64,000 nt of DNA, from assembly GCA_021464245.1 (NCBI GenBank), contig JADCRB010000087.1, positions 116,692 through 180,691 on the forward strand. Direction: 5' to 3'. The notes under the pieces are model-generated. The model saw nothing but the letters and a program-made list of their open reading frames with translations, was not told where the DNA came from and did not search any database. Positions within the stretch are counted from its first letter, which is position 1. Every line of letters begins with the position of its first letter. Source of the DNA: Carallia brachiata (lineage: Eukaryota > Streptophyta > Magnoliopsida > Malpighiales > Rhizophoraceae). Position numbers and translations under genes: made by a program. Shown here piece by piece: positions 20,576 through 32,352 of this stretch.

Positions 20576-23500
20576 TTGGCAAGGCGGGCTATGACTTCTC
20601 AAACCCGAGCACAATGGGTACGCTGCCGTCCACACATGGCCGCTTCTCAAACATCACAGTCCCGACCTGGCTTAGGCTATCAGGAGAAGTCACCTGTGCG
20701 GATCACGCTAAAGAGCCGAAGCCGAGCAGCTGATGCACGTGCCATCACCACCACCAAACAAGACAGGCTTATCCAGTCAAACAAAGAAGGTGAAGTCAGA
20801 GGTTCTACATTTCATGTCACAATTAGCGAGGAGGCTGATTCCGACTCATCAGATGGTGAAGTGAAGGAGGCTCCCCCGGAACTTGAAGATGGTGGCCAAG
20901 CAACTGTTGATGAACTCAAGGAGGTCAATCTTGGCTCTCCGGAAGATCCTCGACCTACATTTGTAAGTGCTTTACTTACTGCAGAAGAAGAGCAAGAATA
21001 TGTTCAGGTATTAAGTCAATACAGGGACGTGTTCGCATGGAGTTACAAAGAAATGCCTGGACTTGACCCAAAAATTGCGGTGCATCGTCTAGCAGTAAAG
21101 AAGGGTGTTCGTTCTGTCAAGCAGCCACAACGACGGTTCCGCCCGGAACTCATTCCACAAATCGAGGAGGAGGTTAACAAGCTGATCAATGCTGGCTTCA
21201 TCCGAGAGGTCACCTACCCAACGTGGATTGCCAACATTGTCCCGGTAAGAAAGAAGAATGGACAGTTGAGGGTATGTGTTGATTTTCGAGATCTTAACAG
21301 GCCTGCCCGAAAGATGACTTTCCATTGCCCATAACGGAGATCACAGTCGATGCAACAACGGGTCACGAAGCATTGTCTTCATGGATGGTTCTTCAGGCTA
21401 TAACCAAATCAGAATGGCACCAGAAGACGAGGAGTTGACAGCATTCCGCACCCCAAAAGGTATATACTGCTACAAAGTTATGCCGTTTGGATTAAAAAAT
21501 GCTGGCGCCACTTATCAACGTGCTATGCAAAAAATTTTTGATGACATGCTGCACAAGATTGTAGAATGTTATGTTGATGACTTAGTTGTAAAGACTAAGA
21601 AGCGCAAAGACCACCTCGAGGATCTCAAGACAGTGTTCGAAAGACTTCGCAGGCATCAGCTAAAATGAACCCTCTCAAGTGCGCATTCGGTGTCACATCA
21701 GGAAAGTTTCTTGGGTTCGTGGTGCGCCATCGTGGAATCGAAGTTGATCAGTCAAAGGTTGAGGCAATTCAAAAGATGCCTGAACCTAAAAACCTGCACG
21801 AGCTGCGAAGTCTACAAGGAAAGCTGGCCTACATTCGCCGTTTCATCTCCAATTTAGCTGGGAGATGTCAACCTTTCCATCGGTTGATGAAGAAGGATGT
21901 CAACTTCGAGTGGGACGAAGCTTGCAGCAAAGCCTTTGAGAGCATAAAGAAGTACCTTTCCAATCCACCAGTCCTGGGAGCTCCAATTCAAGGAAAGTCG
22001 TTGATTCTCTACATTGCAGCGCAGGAAAGATCTTTGGGAGCCTTGCTTGCACAGGAAAACGAGCAGGGAAAGGAAGTTGCCCTGTATTACTTGAGCAGAA
22101 CACTAAACGGTCCGGAGCTGAGTTATTCGCCCATTGAAAAGACATGTCTAGCACTGTTCTTTGCCATTGACAAGCTGAGGCACTACATGCAAGCTCACAC
22201 GGTACGTCTCATTGCCAGAGCTGATCCTGTCAAATATATCTTATCTAGACCAATCTTGTTAGGACGACTTGCCAAGTGGGCAGCAAACCTACAAAGCTAC
22301 GACATTGTCTACGTGCCTCAAAAGCAGTCAAAGGACAAGCTCTAGCAGACTTCTTTGTAGATCACCCTGTTCCGTCAGATTGGGAGTTCACAGATGATCT
22401 TCCAGATGAAGAGGTCCTTTACATTGAGACACTGCCACCATGGATGATGTTCTTTGATGGTGCAGCAAGACGTGATGGTGCTGGTGCCGGTATAGTGTTT
22501 GTCACTCCTCAACGACAAATACTACCATATGCTATCATTCTCGGTGAGTTATGTTCAAATAATGTTGCTGAATACCAGGCTTTGATCATTGGTCTTCAAA
22601 TGGCTGTCGATATGAAGATTCCAACTATAGAAGTCCATGGAGATTCCCAGCTCGTCATCAACCAACTTACAGGATTGTATGACGTGAAGAAAGAGGACCT
22701 TGCACCTTACCATCAACGTGCTCGACAGCTAATGGATGAATTTGAAAGCATCACCTTGGAGCATGTGCCTCGACGAGAAAACACTCAGGCAGACGCGTTG
22801 GCTAACTTGGCCACTTCTCTTGCAAAGTCAGAAATCCAGGCTACAGTTGTTGCCGTATGCCAGAAATGGATAGTGCCACAGAAGGATGATGAAGAAACTA
22901 CAGCAGCCAACGCTGTATCTGTACGTCTCGCGGAGGACGAGGATTGGCGCCAACCAATCATTGACTATCTACAGCACGGGAAGCTGCCCGAAAATCGTCG
23001 GCATAAGACAGAAATTCAACGACGAGCTTCCCGCTTTATATATCTCAAGGATGCTCTGTATCGAAGTCATCCATGTACAATGCCCCGGCTAATGGCTTGG
23101 CTGAAGCATTCAACAAGACTTTATGCAACCTATTGCAGAAGGTAGTCTCTAAATCCAAAAGAGATTGGCATGCCAGAATTCTGGAGGTATTATGGGCGTA
23201 TTGCACAACTTACCAGACTCCAACACAGGCGACACCATACTCACTTGTCTACGGTGTCGAAGCAATACTGCCATTGGAAACACAGATTCCATCTCAGTGC
23301 ATGACTGTTCTGGAATGACTCACACAGGAGGAGAATGCTCGCCTACGTCTGGATGAGTTAGAAGCACTCGATGAAAGGAGGTTCGAAGCACAACAGCAAC
23401 TTGAGTGCTATCAAGCCCGGCTCACCAACACGTTCAACTGCAGGGTCCACCCTCGATCTTTTCAAGTTGCAAATCTTGTTCTTGCAGTGCGACGGCCCAT

Positions 23501-23665
23501 CAACATGAAGTATCGGCCTGGTGACAAGCTTACTTCCAAATGGGACGGACCATACTTAGCGCATGAAGCCTACACTCACAACGCTTACATGCTGTCAGAT
23601 CAAAAAAGCGTCTGAATCGGTCCGATCAATGGTAAATTTTTTGAAACAATATTATGTGTAAATAT
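20576..23665 (+). pseudogene. pol: Retrotransposon pol: RT, RNase H, second RNase H, truncated integrase
   Basis: Domains in order: linker; reverse transcriptase from about 21110 (CVDFRDLN near 21280, catalytic YVDD near 21570); retroviral-type RNase H (about 21900-22330); a second, archaeal-type RNase H (FFDGAARRDGAGAG near 22450, AEYQALIIGL, HGDSQLVINQL, NTQADALANLA); then integrase. The frame changes near 21330, 21665, 22330 and 23080. The integrase jumps from ALYRSHP directly to NGLAEAFNKTL, so the zinc finger and most of the DDE core are missing; a C-terminal tail continues to about 23665. Non-functional. The double RNase H is the basis for the Tat assignment. Confidence 0.88.
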
Positions 23666-24169
23666 ATTTAAAAAAAATTAAAAAATAAAAATAAAAAAAA
23701 ATTTCAAAAAAATAAAAATATAGAAAAAAAAAAATAAAAAATGAAGAAAATCAAAAAAAAAAAAAAGTTGGGAGTCCTGATCTGAAAGTTCAAGTGAAAA
23801 TCCAAACCCGAAAATCCAAGCCCAAACACTTGAGCCCAATTCAGAAAACTCAAAGCCCAACTCAAAAGCCTGAAAACTAAGTCCAGACTCAAATCTCAAA
23901 AACTCAACCCAAATCCAAAAAAATCCAAGTCTAGAAGTCCAAACACTCGACCCAAATCCAATCCAAAGCCAAAAAACCCAAAAATTTCAAGTTCCAGACA
24001 CAGTTCAAAACCCAAGTTCAAAATCCAATCCAACTCCTGGCCCGCATGAGTATAAACTGTGAACGACCCAAAAATATAAAAGCGACGGAGGGTTTGAGTC
24101 TGAAACTCAGCATCAGTCTCAACCGATCTTCACCACCTACCAGATCTTTACTCCTCTGCCGCAAGAAAG
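23666..24169. other. Retrotransposon non-coding spacer after pol
   Basis: A-rich DNA followed by loose repeats of aaatccaa/caagccca/aactcaa words (23760-24040). No coding sequence recognised. Confidence 0.5.
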
Positions 24170-24571
24170 ATGGAACCAGTTGCAGAACCTCAAGATAAGG
24201 GAGAAGAAAGGTCACCCCGCACAAGATGGCACCCAACCATGGCACAACTACAAATTTTGGAGGAAGTCTTCCAAACAATGGAGGTATTATGCCTAATGTA
24301 TCTCAGATTTACCAACTTGTCTCATGATTGCGTCCGCTCGGGGCAATCGAAGGAAAAAAATGTGTTTTATTAGTTCTAGAATCGGAGAAGCAGGAAGAAA
24401 CCAGGACTGAGAGCTGCTTTTTCCAAAAAACAGTCTGTCGTTTCGATAATAGATCACACTGGTACAACTTCGCCCTCAAATGAAGCAGGTCCAAGTTCTA
24501 CCACGGCAATAGTTTCTTCAGGCTATAACGATCAAAGTCGTAGCCTATGGGAGTATGCGTACTGGTCCTGA
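24170..24571 (+). pseudogene. WUSCHEL-related (WOX) homeodomain reading frame inside the retrotransposon
   Basis: From an ATG at 24170 the frame reads RTRWHPTMAQLQILEEVFQ, the first helix region of a plant WOX homeodomain. The middle segment continues in a +1 frame (NNGGIMPNVSQIYQLV) and returns to the first frame for KEKNVFY. After that come TAG (24371-24373), TTC, TAG (24377-24379) and NRRSRKK. In WOX proteins this helix-3 segment is WFQNRR, so the two stops stand where Trp and Gln belong, each one transition away. The frame stays open to a TGA at 24569-24571. The homeodomain would be about 60 residues, the family length. No introns. It lies between pol and the 3' LTR, so it was probably captured by the element. 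Confidence 0.72.
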
Positions 24572-25701
24572 TGGTCTTACGGAGTCAGCCAAGGGTTCAT
24601 CCCTCCTAAATTTTTAAGTCTAGGAGAAATTTTTCTAGCAGAATGGAGTCATTCCAGCGAATTTTTGCCTCCCTTTCTAGAATATTCCGGCAGCATCAAC
24701 CAGCCGAAAAATGACGTCAACATCATCGGCCCACCAAACAAGGTCGAGCTTGACTTGGAGCTGCGCCTCGAGCCCCGCTAGGACGGCTGACAAGATAAGG
24801 TGCAACGACTTCTGCAGCACAGGACAACGACTTCTGCAATACACGGTAACGACTTTCGTGACTCGCGTCAGCCGCTACCTCTTTTGTCTCTTATGCGGGA
24901 AAGGGACGTGGATGACCCTACTCGATTTTGCGTACCTCCTTTTTGACTTTTCAAAAAAAAAAAACTTTTTATGTTCTGTATATAAATTTTGCATGTCCGA
25001 GCCATAATACTCACCCCTCAGCTCTCTTCTTCTCAAAAGACATGGCTAGTCTCTGCACTTGTCTCAGGAAGTTCTTTGATTAAGAAGTTGGAGGCGCACG
25101 AGCTAAGAAAAGAATGAGTAGTCTTCCTCGAGGGATCCCTAAAAGCCCTCGAAACTCAGTCTCCAACGCCATCGGTGTCATGGAGTTCCAACTACTCTCC
25201 TTAGTTCACATCTACCACAGAGGGATGAGACGTTGCAATCATCATAATCTTCCTTTAGATGCGACGTATAGGAAAGTTCCAACTACTTTCCTTACGTCAG
25301 AGCAGACTCGGGAGTCATCACTACAGTCAGTCTCTCTATGTGCAGGTCTTGAAGTTCCGAAGTGCTGGGCCTTCCTCTTGGGGAGGTTTAAGCTTTTTGC
25401 CTACCGGATCATTCTCACCAGAGCTTTGAAACTTCAAAGAACCTTTGCCAGCCTTTGCGAGCTATAGAAGCTCAAACGCACCTGGAGCCAGAATGTCAAT
25501 TTTTATATTGGCTGGGCTGTTAACTTTCTCAGGATCGTATCTGTTTCCTGTTGAGATCCAACAAAAGCAGGTCTAGCTGGAGATAGAAGGCTTCAACATT
25601 CAATGTTTATCAAGACATCTCAAGCTTCAAACTAGATTTCAAGACTCGGTTCACATCATTTCTGTAAAATTTTTCCTTATCAACCCCTGAAGTGGGGCAT
25701 T
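24572..25701. other. Retrotransposon 3' untranslated region
   Basis: Short open frames without recognised domains. The last bases before the 3' LTR, gaagtggggcatt, are purine-rich and serve as the polypurine-tract candidate. Confidence 0.5.
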
Positions 25702-26564
25702 TGTAAATATGTATAAAAAAAAAAAAGAAAGGTGTTGGCAGCCGCCAACCTTGAAGTCAAGGTTGGCAGCTGCCAACCTAATTAAATGCCACCAACCAAA
25801 TGGTTGGTGGCAGACAGGCGAGGGAGGCTTATAAATTGGCCTCCCCAAATTGAATTAAAGCGGAGCAGAAAGAAGCAAGCGAAGAAAAAAAAAAAGCAGA
25901 GAGGAGAGAAAAATAAAAAAATCTCTTGAAGATTCAGTAAATCTGTAAACAGAAAAATTTAGAGAATTTGAGAGAAAAAGAAAATTTTGAAAGTCTCTCA
26001 AGAAAATTTCTCATTTTCTTACGTACTTTTACTCTGCAGTATACTCTCCTAACTCCTTTTTGAGAGATATTTCAGGGGTAAACCTCAAAAAATTTGTTGT
26101 TTCCATTTATAAAATTATTTTCAGGTTTATATTCTCGGATCGCTCTAGATCTGAATTTATGAGAATATAGATCTAAAAATATCAAATTACTACAAATCCG
26201 GCTGGAATTAAGTCTCATACGGCCCTCAGCAAAATCCAGGCAGCTCATCCGAGAACAAGTCCCTTCGACGCTCGGTGAAATTAAGTCAGATCGGCTCAGA
26301 TCAGGTCTCTGCGGTTCTTAATCATAGTCAAAACGTCCAAATCAGATACAGTTTCAGTCTACCCAGTTCAAGAAAAAGCTGTGGAAATTATTTCTGTCAA
26401 GATCAAGCTCGTGCAGCCCTTGACGGAGTCAAAAAAGGAACACTAATCGAAGGATCTACGGAGATCGACCCCACGTAAATTTTTTTTTATTTTAAATTTT
26501 TATTTATAATTTATTTTTGTATTTTCAAATTTAATTGTTTTAAACTCGAAATTTACCTATTACA
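25702..26564 (+). repeat. 3' LTR
   Basis: 863 bp, tgtaaata...attaca, with the same palindromes and TATA-like box as the 5' LTR. About 95 percent identical to it by eye. Confidence 0.92.
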
Positions 26565-27213
26565 TTTTATATCTCGTCAAACTAAACCTATATAAAAAGT
26601 GGATTATAAAGAACCTTGGAAAAAATGTATTCCAAGTTAAAGTAATTATTGTTGAATTTGGACACCATAGATTAATTAGGAACAGAAAAATTTTCTTAAC
26701 AAGAAAATATAATCAAAACATAGGCCAAGCTCCTCCAATTAGTAGGTTGACTCAATCAGGACAAAAGAAAAGACCGCAGCATTTTAATTTCCTCTAAATT
26801 TCGGTTTTTTAAGGCAATTTCTCTGCATACGTATGTAGAAAGTAATATAGGCATGGGGTCTTTTCGGACCATGACATTGTGGAAATCAGAGAGCTTATAG
26901 TTCAAGTAAGTCAATGACCGAAATTTCTAGGAAATGTTTCTTCCATTTGTCTTTTTCCAGTCTGGGACACGCTTTGGGGAAATCCAAGTCTCTGTTTTGT
27001 TAGAACATGAACATCAGTTCCATCACTCGTACGTGCTCCAAGTCATGGTCTTCTTTTGAACACGAATCTAGAAAATGAGACTTTAATGCCGATTACAATA
27101 ATTGTGACAATTCTGTAATCGGGACAATGATGACTATACTTTTGATCATTAACAGGCCAATTAGATCTCATTTTCCAAATTTACCATATACTTTTGATCA
27201 TTAACAATGAACT
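26565..27213. other. Intergenic, no gene seen
   Basis: Unremarkable AT-rich DNA between the retrotransposon and a MITE. Confidence 0.4.
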
Positions 27214-27221
27214 CTCATCAC

Positions 27222-27839
27222 TAGAGGTGTCAAAATTGGACTTGATCCCTTCCAAAAAAATATGATTCGAACTCAACTTAAAAATGATTTAACTAGAAAT
27301 GACTTCAAAATTATGGGTCAAACCCAACCCGACTTAAATGACCCGCACGACTCAAATTTTTTTAAGAGAACAAAAAATAAAATAAAAATATTGTAGTATA
27401 TGAATCATATATTTTATGTTACAAAATGTATAAATTCTATTATTTTTAATATTAATATGAATTATAAATTCCGTTCAAAAAATTTTGAGATTTTTTTATG
27501 AATTTTTAAATTTTATTTTGAATTTTTAAAATTTTTTAAAAAAGCTTGTTGAATTATTTTTTTATTCTGTAATTTTCTTTGATTTTTAAGAATTTTTAAA
27601 AAATATTCTAAACTTTTTAAAATTTTTAATTTTTTAATAAAAATGTCACGTCATTATTTTGATGTTCATTATTTTTATGATGTGTTATGAAATGACCAAC
27701 TTGTAAGTTGACTTAAATATGAAGTAATGCAAATCAAAAAGACCTAAATAATTTGACTTATAGTAATTCGACCCAAAATGACTCAAACTTAAAATAATTC
27801 AACACGAATCTGATTCGATGACTTGTTTTGATATCTCAA
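27222..27839. mobile_element. hAT-type MITE, older copy
   Basis: The left end tagaggtgtcaaaa and right end ttttgatatctcaa are imperfect inverted repeats. Flanks ctcatcac (27214-27221) and ctcaccac (27840-27847) match at seven of eight bases, the 8-bp duplication length of hAT elements. Interior words (gacccaaaatgactcaa, atgtcacgtcat) are shared with 35943-36528. Non-autonomous; no transposase. Confidence 0.85.
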
Positions 27840-27847
27840 CTCACCAC

Positions 27848-28880
27848 TAAAATGTTTTGAACCACCCAAAATTCTGCTTTCTCCACAAAGCTTTGCACAA
27901 TGCTCCTTTGGTTTTACTAATATCTCAATTTGCAGCTTTTTTCCCCTCTCCACGCCATCAAGTGGAACAACAAGTTTAGATTGAAACTAACGTCTTCAGT
28001 TAGGAGTTCGACAAAGTTATGGCCCCAAACCATTCTATAATCGGCGGGATTTTAACCGCCGAGATGGACCCCTAATAATGTGCCCGACTTTTCCCACTCT
28101 TCCCCACTTACGTTTAAAGTAATTCATTTTTATAATCAATTGCCACGTCACTTTGGTTAATGTCTTGAACCTTGATGCTTAGTTTGGCTACACCTTTTTC
28201 GAAGGAGGGAAAAGGATAAAGAACCAGAAGGAGGGGAGAATGAGTTAAAAGAGAGGAACACCAGAGGAAAGAGAACGAGAGAAAAATTGTTAAACTTTTA
28301 CAAGAATACACTGACTTAGAGAAGAGTTTTGCCCGGTTCTACTATGAAAGAGAAGGTGGTTCTATGTGACATATATTTTTTGTAACTCAGTTCAATGAGA
28401 TTGATCGCATTGGATGCTCTACATAGCTGCCACCTCACGAGTTACTCATAATTTTCAAATAATTAGGATTGTTGATCTATTAATATCTTTTTTTTTTTAA
28501 GAGTTTTGCCTTTAAATATATGATTTTTTAAGTTACTGACTCACAATAATAAAAAACACAGATTATTAGAGATAATAATTTAATAGTGATTTAACATATT
28601 ACTCTAATATTGATTTTGATTCGAGTCTTTGCACTTATATTTTTCTAATATGTTTTACGCTCAGTAATATTTCAGTATTGAGTTATATATAAAAGAGAAA
28701 TTGAATTAAGATATCAACGTTTTAAAAATTAATTTCAACTTAAAAATTTGATATTCGTTGTGCTGGTTTTTCGTGAATTAAAACGAAAGCAATGAAAAAC
28801 ATAGAAAATTAAACGCAAATCTAGGAAGTATTTATAATTTAAAAGCGATTTATACTTTTTTTTTTTTTTTTAAAGCAATG
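27848..28880. other. Intergenic / distal promoter of NQR-1
   Basis: No coding sequence recognised; the minus-strand frame at 28114-28311 has no family features. Confidence 0.4.
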
Positions 28881-28891
28881 AAACATGTAAA

Positions 28892-28915
28892 GGTCAAAGG
28901 GGTCGACAGTTGACC
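28892..28915. promoter_or_regulatory. Inverted pair of W-box cores upstream of NQR-1
   Basis: ggtcaaa (ttgacc on the minus strand, 28892-28898) and ttgacc (28910-28915) lie within 55 bp of the ATG. W-boxes bind WRKY factors; being this close to the start they may lie in the 5' leader. Function is inferred. Confidence 0.4.
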
Positions 28916-28942
28916 AAAGGGGCCATAGTTGAGGGGGGAGAG

Positions 28943-30619
28943 ATGGAGGAGGGAGCGGAGGCATCAAAGCCAGTTATCAAAGTGGGAGCCATTTGTGGGT
29001 CTCTTCGAAAAGCCTCCTTCAACCGTGGTCTCATTCGCTCTGGTAAAACCCCCAACCTTTAGACTTTTCTTTTAATTTCTTTCCATCAATTCATGTATTT
29101 TTCTTCAGTAGTTGGTATTTGTCATAAAGTTTACAACTTTTCTCGGAAAATTGTTTGATTTCTGGTAAATTTTGTATCTTTGTTATGGTATGTGAGTTCG
29201 GTTTTTGATATATGGATGCGGGGTTGGTGTTATTTTCTTGTTTTGTAGCAATTGACCTAAGCCAGAGCTCAGTTGTGGGCATCCAAATTGAATACATAGA
29301 CATTTCGCAGCTGCCAATGCTAAATACCGATCTTGAAGTGAATGGTAGTTTCCCACCAGTCATTGAAGCTTTCAGGGAAAAGATACTAGAGGCGGATAGC
29401 ATCCTCTTTGCTTCGCCTGATTATAATTACTCCGTCACTGGTGCTTTTTTTATTTTTTATTTTTTCTCTCCATCTCCTTATGCACACACAATATATAAAC
29501 AATGTGCGTTGGTGCTTTTATATTTAATATATTGGCATGATGTTCGTATGGCTCTGCTATGCAGCATAGAACTTCTATCATTATCCTGTTTCTTATTAAG
29601 CTAATTGCAGTATGGATGGTGAATTGAAACGGGATTTTCTGGGAAACAGCCATATTTGGTTAATCTATGAAAGGGGATGTAAAAGAGTTGCTGAAACATT
29701 GAATCTTTGTCATTACCTTAATTGTTAGATGGCAAATACTGGTTATATAATGGAAGGCATCACGACTTTTTAATTTTCCCCTATCGCAACATTACTTTTA
29801 ATTTTTTGACATTTACTATATTTAAGTGAAATAGCCTCATGTATTGAAATCTTGAAATTGTCTTATGCATGAGCTTCTAAGACATCCTTTTGCAAACTTG
29901 TTTTCTTGAGATGTCCCCTCATGCCGCATCAAAGTCTTTAAACAAACTACCAAGATGCGTGAATTCTCCTATGTCCATTGACAAGTAACTAGATGCTGAG
30001 AAGATTGCAAATGATTATTAAATTAGATGGAAATTGAACGGTAATAAAAGTTTTAGGATTTTGGTTCTGTATTGAAGATGATGCACTTGGATGGAACCCC
30101 TCTGAATTTTAGTTAGGTCCTCTGCTAACTGCTGTCACAGATTCGTTCTCTTTATGATAAAATAAAAAGCTTGCCTTATTGAATGCATTTATGGATGATA
30201 ACTAGTTTAGCAGGTGTGTCGATTCAACATGCGTTACTCTTGATTACAATACGATTTATGGTTTGAATAAATTAGTTGTTGTTCTAAGCTTTTATTTTCT
30301 TCCAATTTTGCTAGCACCTTTGAAGAATGCCATTGATTGGGCATCTAGACCACCAAACTGCTGGGCTGATAAGGCTGCTGCCGTAGTAAGTGCTGCAGGA
30401 GGTTCTGGTGGTCGGCGAGCACAATACCATCTTCGCCAGATCGGAGTTTTTCTAGACCTTCATTTCGTCAACAAACCTGAGTTTTACTTGCGTGCGCATG
30501 CCCCTCCTGCAAAATTCGATAGAGATGGTAAGTTGATTGATCCAGAGGTCAAGGAGAGATTAAAGGAAGTTCTAGTAAGCTTGCTTGAATTTACTCTGCG
30601 ACTTAAAGGTAATAGGTAA
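28943..30619 (+). CDS. NQR: NAD(P)H:quinone oxidoreductase (NQR-type, FMN-dependent), intact
   Basis: A flavodoxin-like FMN protein that reduces quinones by two electrons, limiting semiquinone formation in the cytosol. Three exons: 28943-29042, 29249-29440 and 30315-30619, with GT-AG introns of 206 and 874 bp, both in phase 1. The total of 597 nt gives 198 aa, close to the family's usual ~196. Exon 1 carries the FMN phosphate loop GSLRKASFNRGL, exon 2 ends in SPDYNYSVT, and exon 3 opens APLKNAIDWASRPPN, the flavin-site block of the family. No lesion seen. The start is the first ATG in frame, followed by a Glu/Ala-rich leader. A damaged paralogue with the same exon sizes lies 1.7 kb downstream in the same orientation, so the pair arose by tandem duplication. 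Confidence 0.93.
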
Positions 30620-30818
30620 CCTTTGTCATTCGGACACAACCATGCTACCATTTCAATACGTAATCATTTGGACAAGGAATGTATTGCATATTGAGTGAAT
30701 TTATCACTTTAGCATTTGCAACGTAATCATATCTCTATTTACATAGATGTGTAAATATATTACCTTTTTCTGGATGCATCCTGATTTCACCTAACTAAAT
30801 CATGAAAACTACTGATGT

Positions 30819-30965
30819 AAGGAGGGCTCTGATGTAAAATTAATGGGGTCTATTTTGTAATTTTGTAATACATCTCTTTTCACCAATTACAAAACGAAAA
30901 CATTGATTTGTAAAAATGAGTTTCTCTCTTCTCTTCTAGTCTCGCGTTCAATAATGACCTTAACG
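30819..30965. repeat. Diverged direct repeat, copy 1
   Basis: ctctgatgtaaaa, accaattacaaaacgaaaacattg, tctagtctcgcgttc and atgacctta occur here and in the same order at 31159-31330. It sits in the 3' flank of NQR-1. Confidence 0.75.
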
Positions 30966-31158
30966 GGAAGCATGTATTCTGGAACTAATTTCCTAGAAAT
31001 TTGGCTCATTGTTAGCTGTTACTTACGAGCTCTCTAATTTCCACATGAAATGGACACAAGAATAGACCCCATGTATATATTACTCTGTTTTCTCAGATAA
31101 AACAAAAAAAAAAAAAAAGCATGGTTAAGATGTTGGTCATCAGGCCTGCAAGGCAAAT

Positions 31159-31330
31159 ATGAAGAGAGCTTTGATGTAAATGTAATGGGGATTATTTAGT
31201 AAATTTGGAATACTTTTTTTATACCAATTACAAAACAAAAACATTGCTCATAAAGATAAGTTGTAGGCTTGTAGAGCGTGAGAGTGAAACAACTCCTCTA
31301 GTTTCGCGTTCGAAGGATGACCTTGACATT
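31159..31330. repeat. Diverged direct repeat, copy 2
   Basis: Partner of 30819-30965, slightly longer (insertion around gtagagcgtgagag). Non-coding. Confidence 0.75.
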
Positions 31331-32177
31331 TGGCATGTCCAACGGCCGGACAGGGCCTAAACCGACGGTGCCGGTTCGAGTTGGAGCCAATACTTGGCCC
31401 GGCCTTTGATAGTACAGGTTCATGCGGGCCAGGCTGAACGGTGGTTCTGGTCCTAGTTTGGGCATCAGCAGTTCGGCTCAGCCAATGGAATCTTCTTTTT
31501 AAAAAATTTTTTAGTTAAAAATAAATAATGTTACTAAATATTTGAATCTACATTGAAGTGAAATTGAAATAACATGAAATTCATTTCATTTCATTATTTG
31601 TAGAGATTTTTTTTTAATACAAGTAACTTAATATTATTAAAGTGTAAAATTACAAATAAAAACAGACTAAAAATAAATTGTATAACTTTTACATTTCAAT
31701 CTTGAAGTTAGTACAACCTTTTTAGGCTTTTGATTTGTAATATATACATACAATGGGAAAAAAAGAAAAAAAAAAGGGTGGGAAATTGCCAATGTATCCT
31801 CTCTGGGGAGAAAGGAATCAAAGTATCCATAATTCTCTTATCGTTTTGATGCTATTAAATCTCAATACACACCTTTTGAACGTCTGTATCCCTTGAAGAG
31901 CACCAACATCTTTAACTTGAGTGGACAATCTTTTCATTCTAAGGAAAATCGGCCAACAAATAACTGAATTATGCAATAGAATCGTGAAATTGAAATAAAA
32001 TAAAATAAAATAAAATAAACAAAACAAAACTTGTTATTAACTCAAAAGAAACATTAAAAAAAAAAAACGATTGTGTGTTTGTTGAGAGATGGAAGGAGGA
32101 GATGAAGAGAGGGCATTCAGATTGTTAGGTCAAAACTAAATAAGTGAAAGATACATGAGACAAGAAAGAGAATTATT
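31331..32177. other. Intergenic between the NQR genes
   Basis: A short GC-rich stretch (31331-31490) rich in ggcc/ccgg words looks transposon-derived; the rest is AT-rich. No gene seen. Confidence 0.4.
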
Positions 32178-32290
32178 TGTATAATAAAACAGTTCCGCTG
32201 TATATATATGGCATTCAGGTTGCGGGGGGCAGGGATCTCACACCACGTCATTCTTATTTGCATAATATAGCATGTTCCGCTATATATTTA
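32178..32290 (+). promoter_or_regulatory. Duplicated TATA region of NQR-2
   Basis: A segment ending gttccgctgtatatata (to 32209) is repeated as gttccgctatatattta (to 32290), giving two TATA-like boxes 144-155 bp and 65-75 bp before the ATG at 32353. Confidence 0.5.
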
Positions 32291-32352
32291 CGTAGAGAAC
32301 GTAATTTAGTCCTTCGTCAGTAAGCATACAAGCTTTTTGCAGGCACAGAGAG

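Larger units (their letters stand above)
16575..26564 (+). mobile_element. Ty3/gypsy LTR retrotransposon, Tat-like, degenerate, 9,990 bp
   Basis: Two LTRs in direct orientation begin tgtaaata and end ttaca. Between them, in order, are a primer-binding-like site, gag, protease, reverse transcriptase, RNase H, a second RNase H and integrase remnants. A second RNase H and the LIDDGSA-type protease are typical of the plant Tat lineage. Flanks 16570-16574 (tttac) and 26565-26569 (tttta) match at four of five bases, a possible decayed target duplication. By eye the LTRs differ at about 40 substitutions over ~860 aligned positions, mostly transitions, plus indels, so the insertion is not recent. All genes carry frameshifts or stops; the copy cannot be autonomous. 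Confidence 0.92.

Noticed and set aside
29212..29604. 130-codon frame over NQR-1 exon 2
   Set aside because: It reads through intron sequence on both sides; only 29249-29440 is exon.
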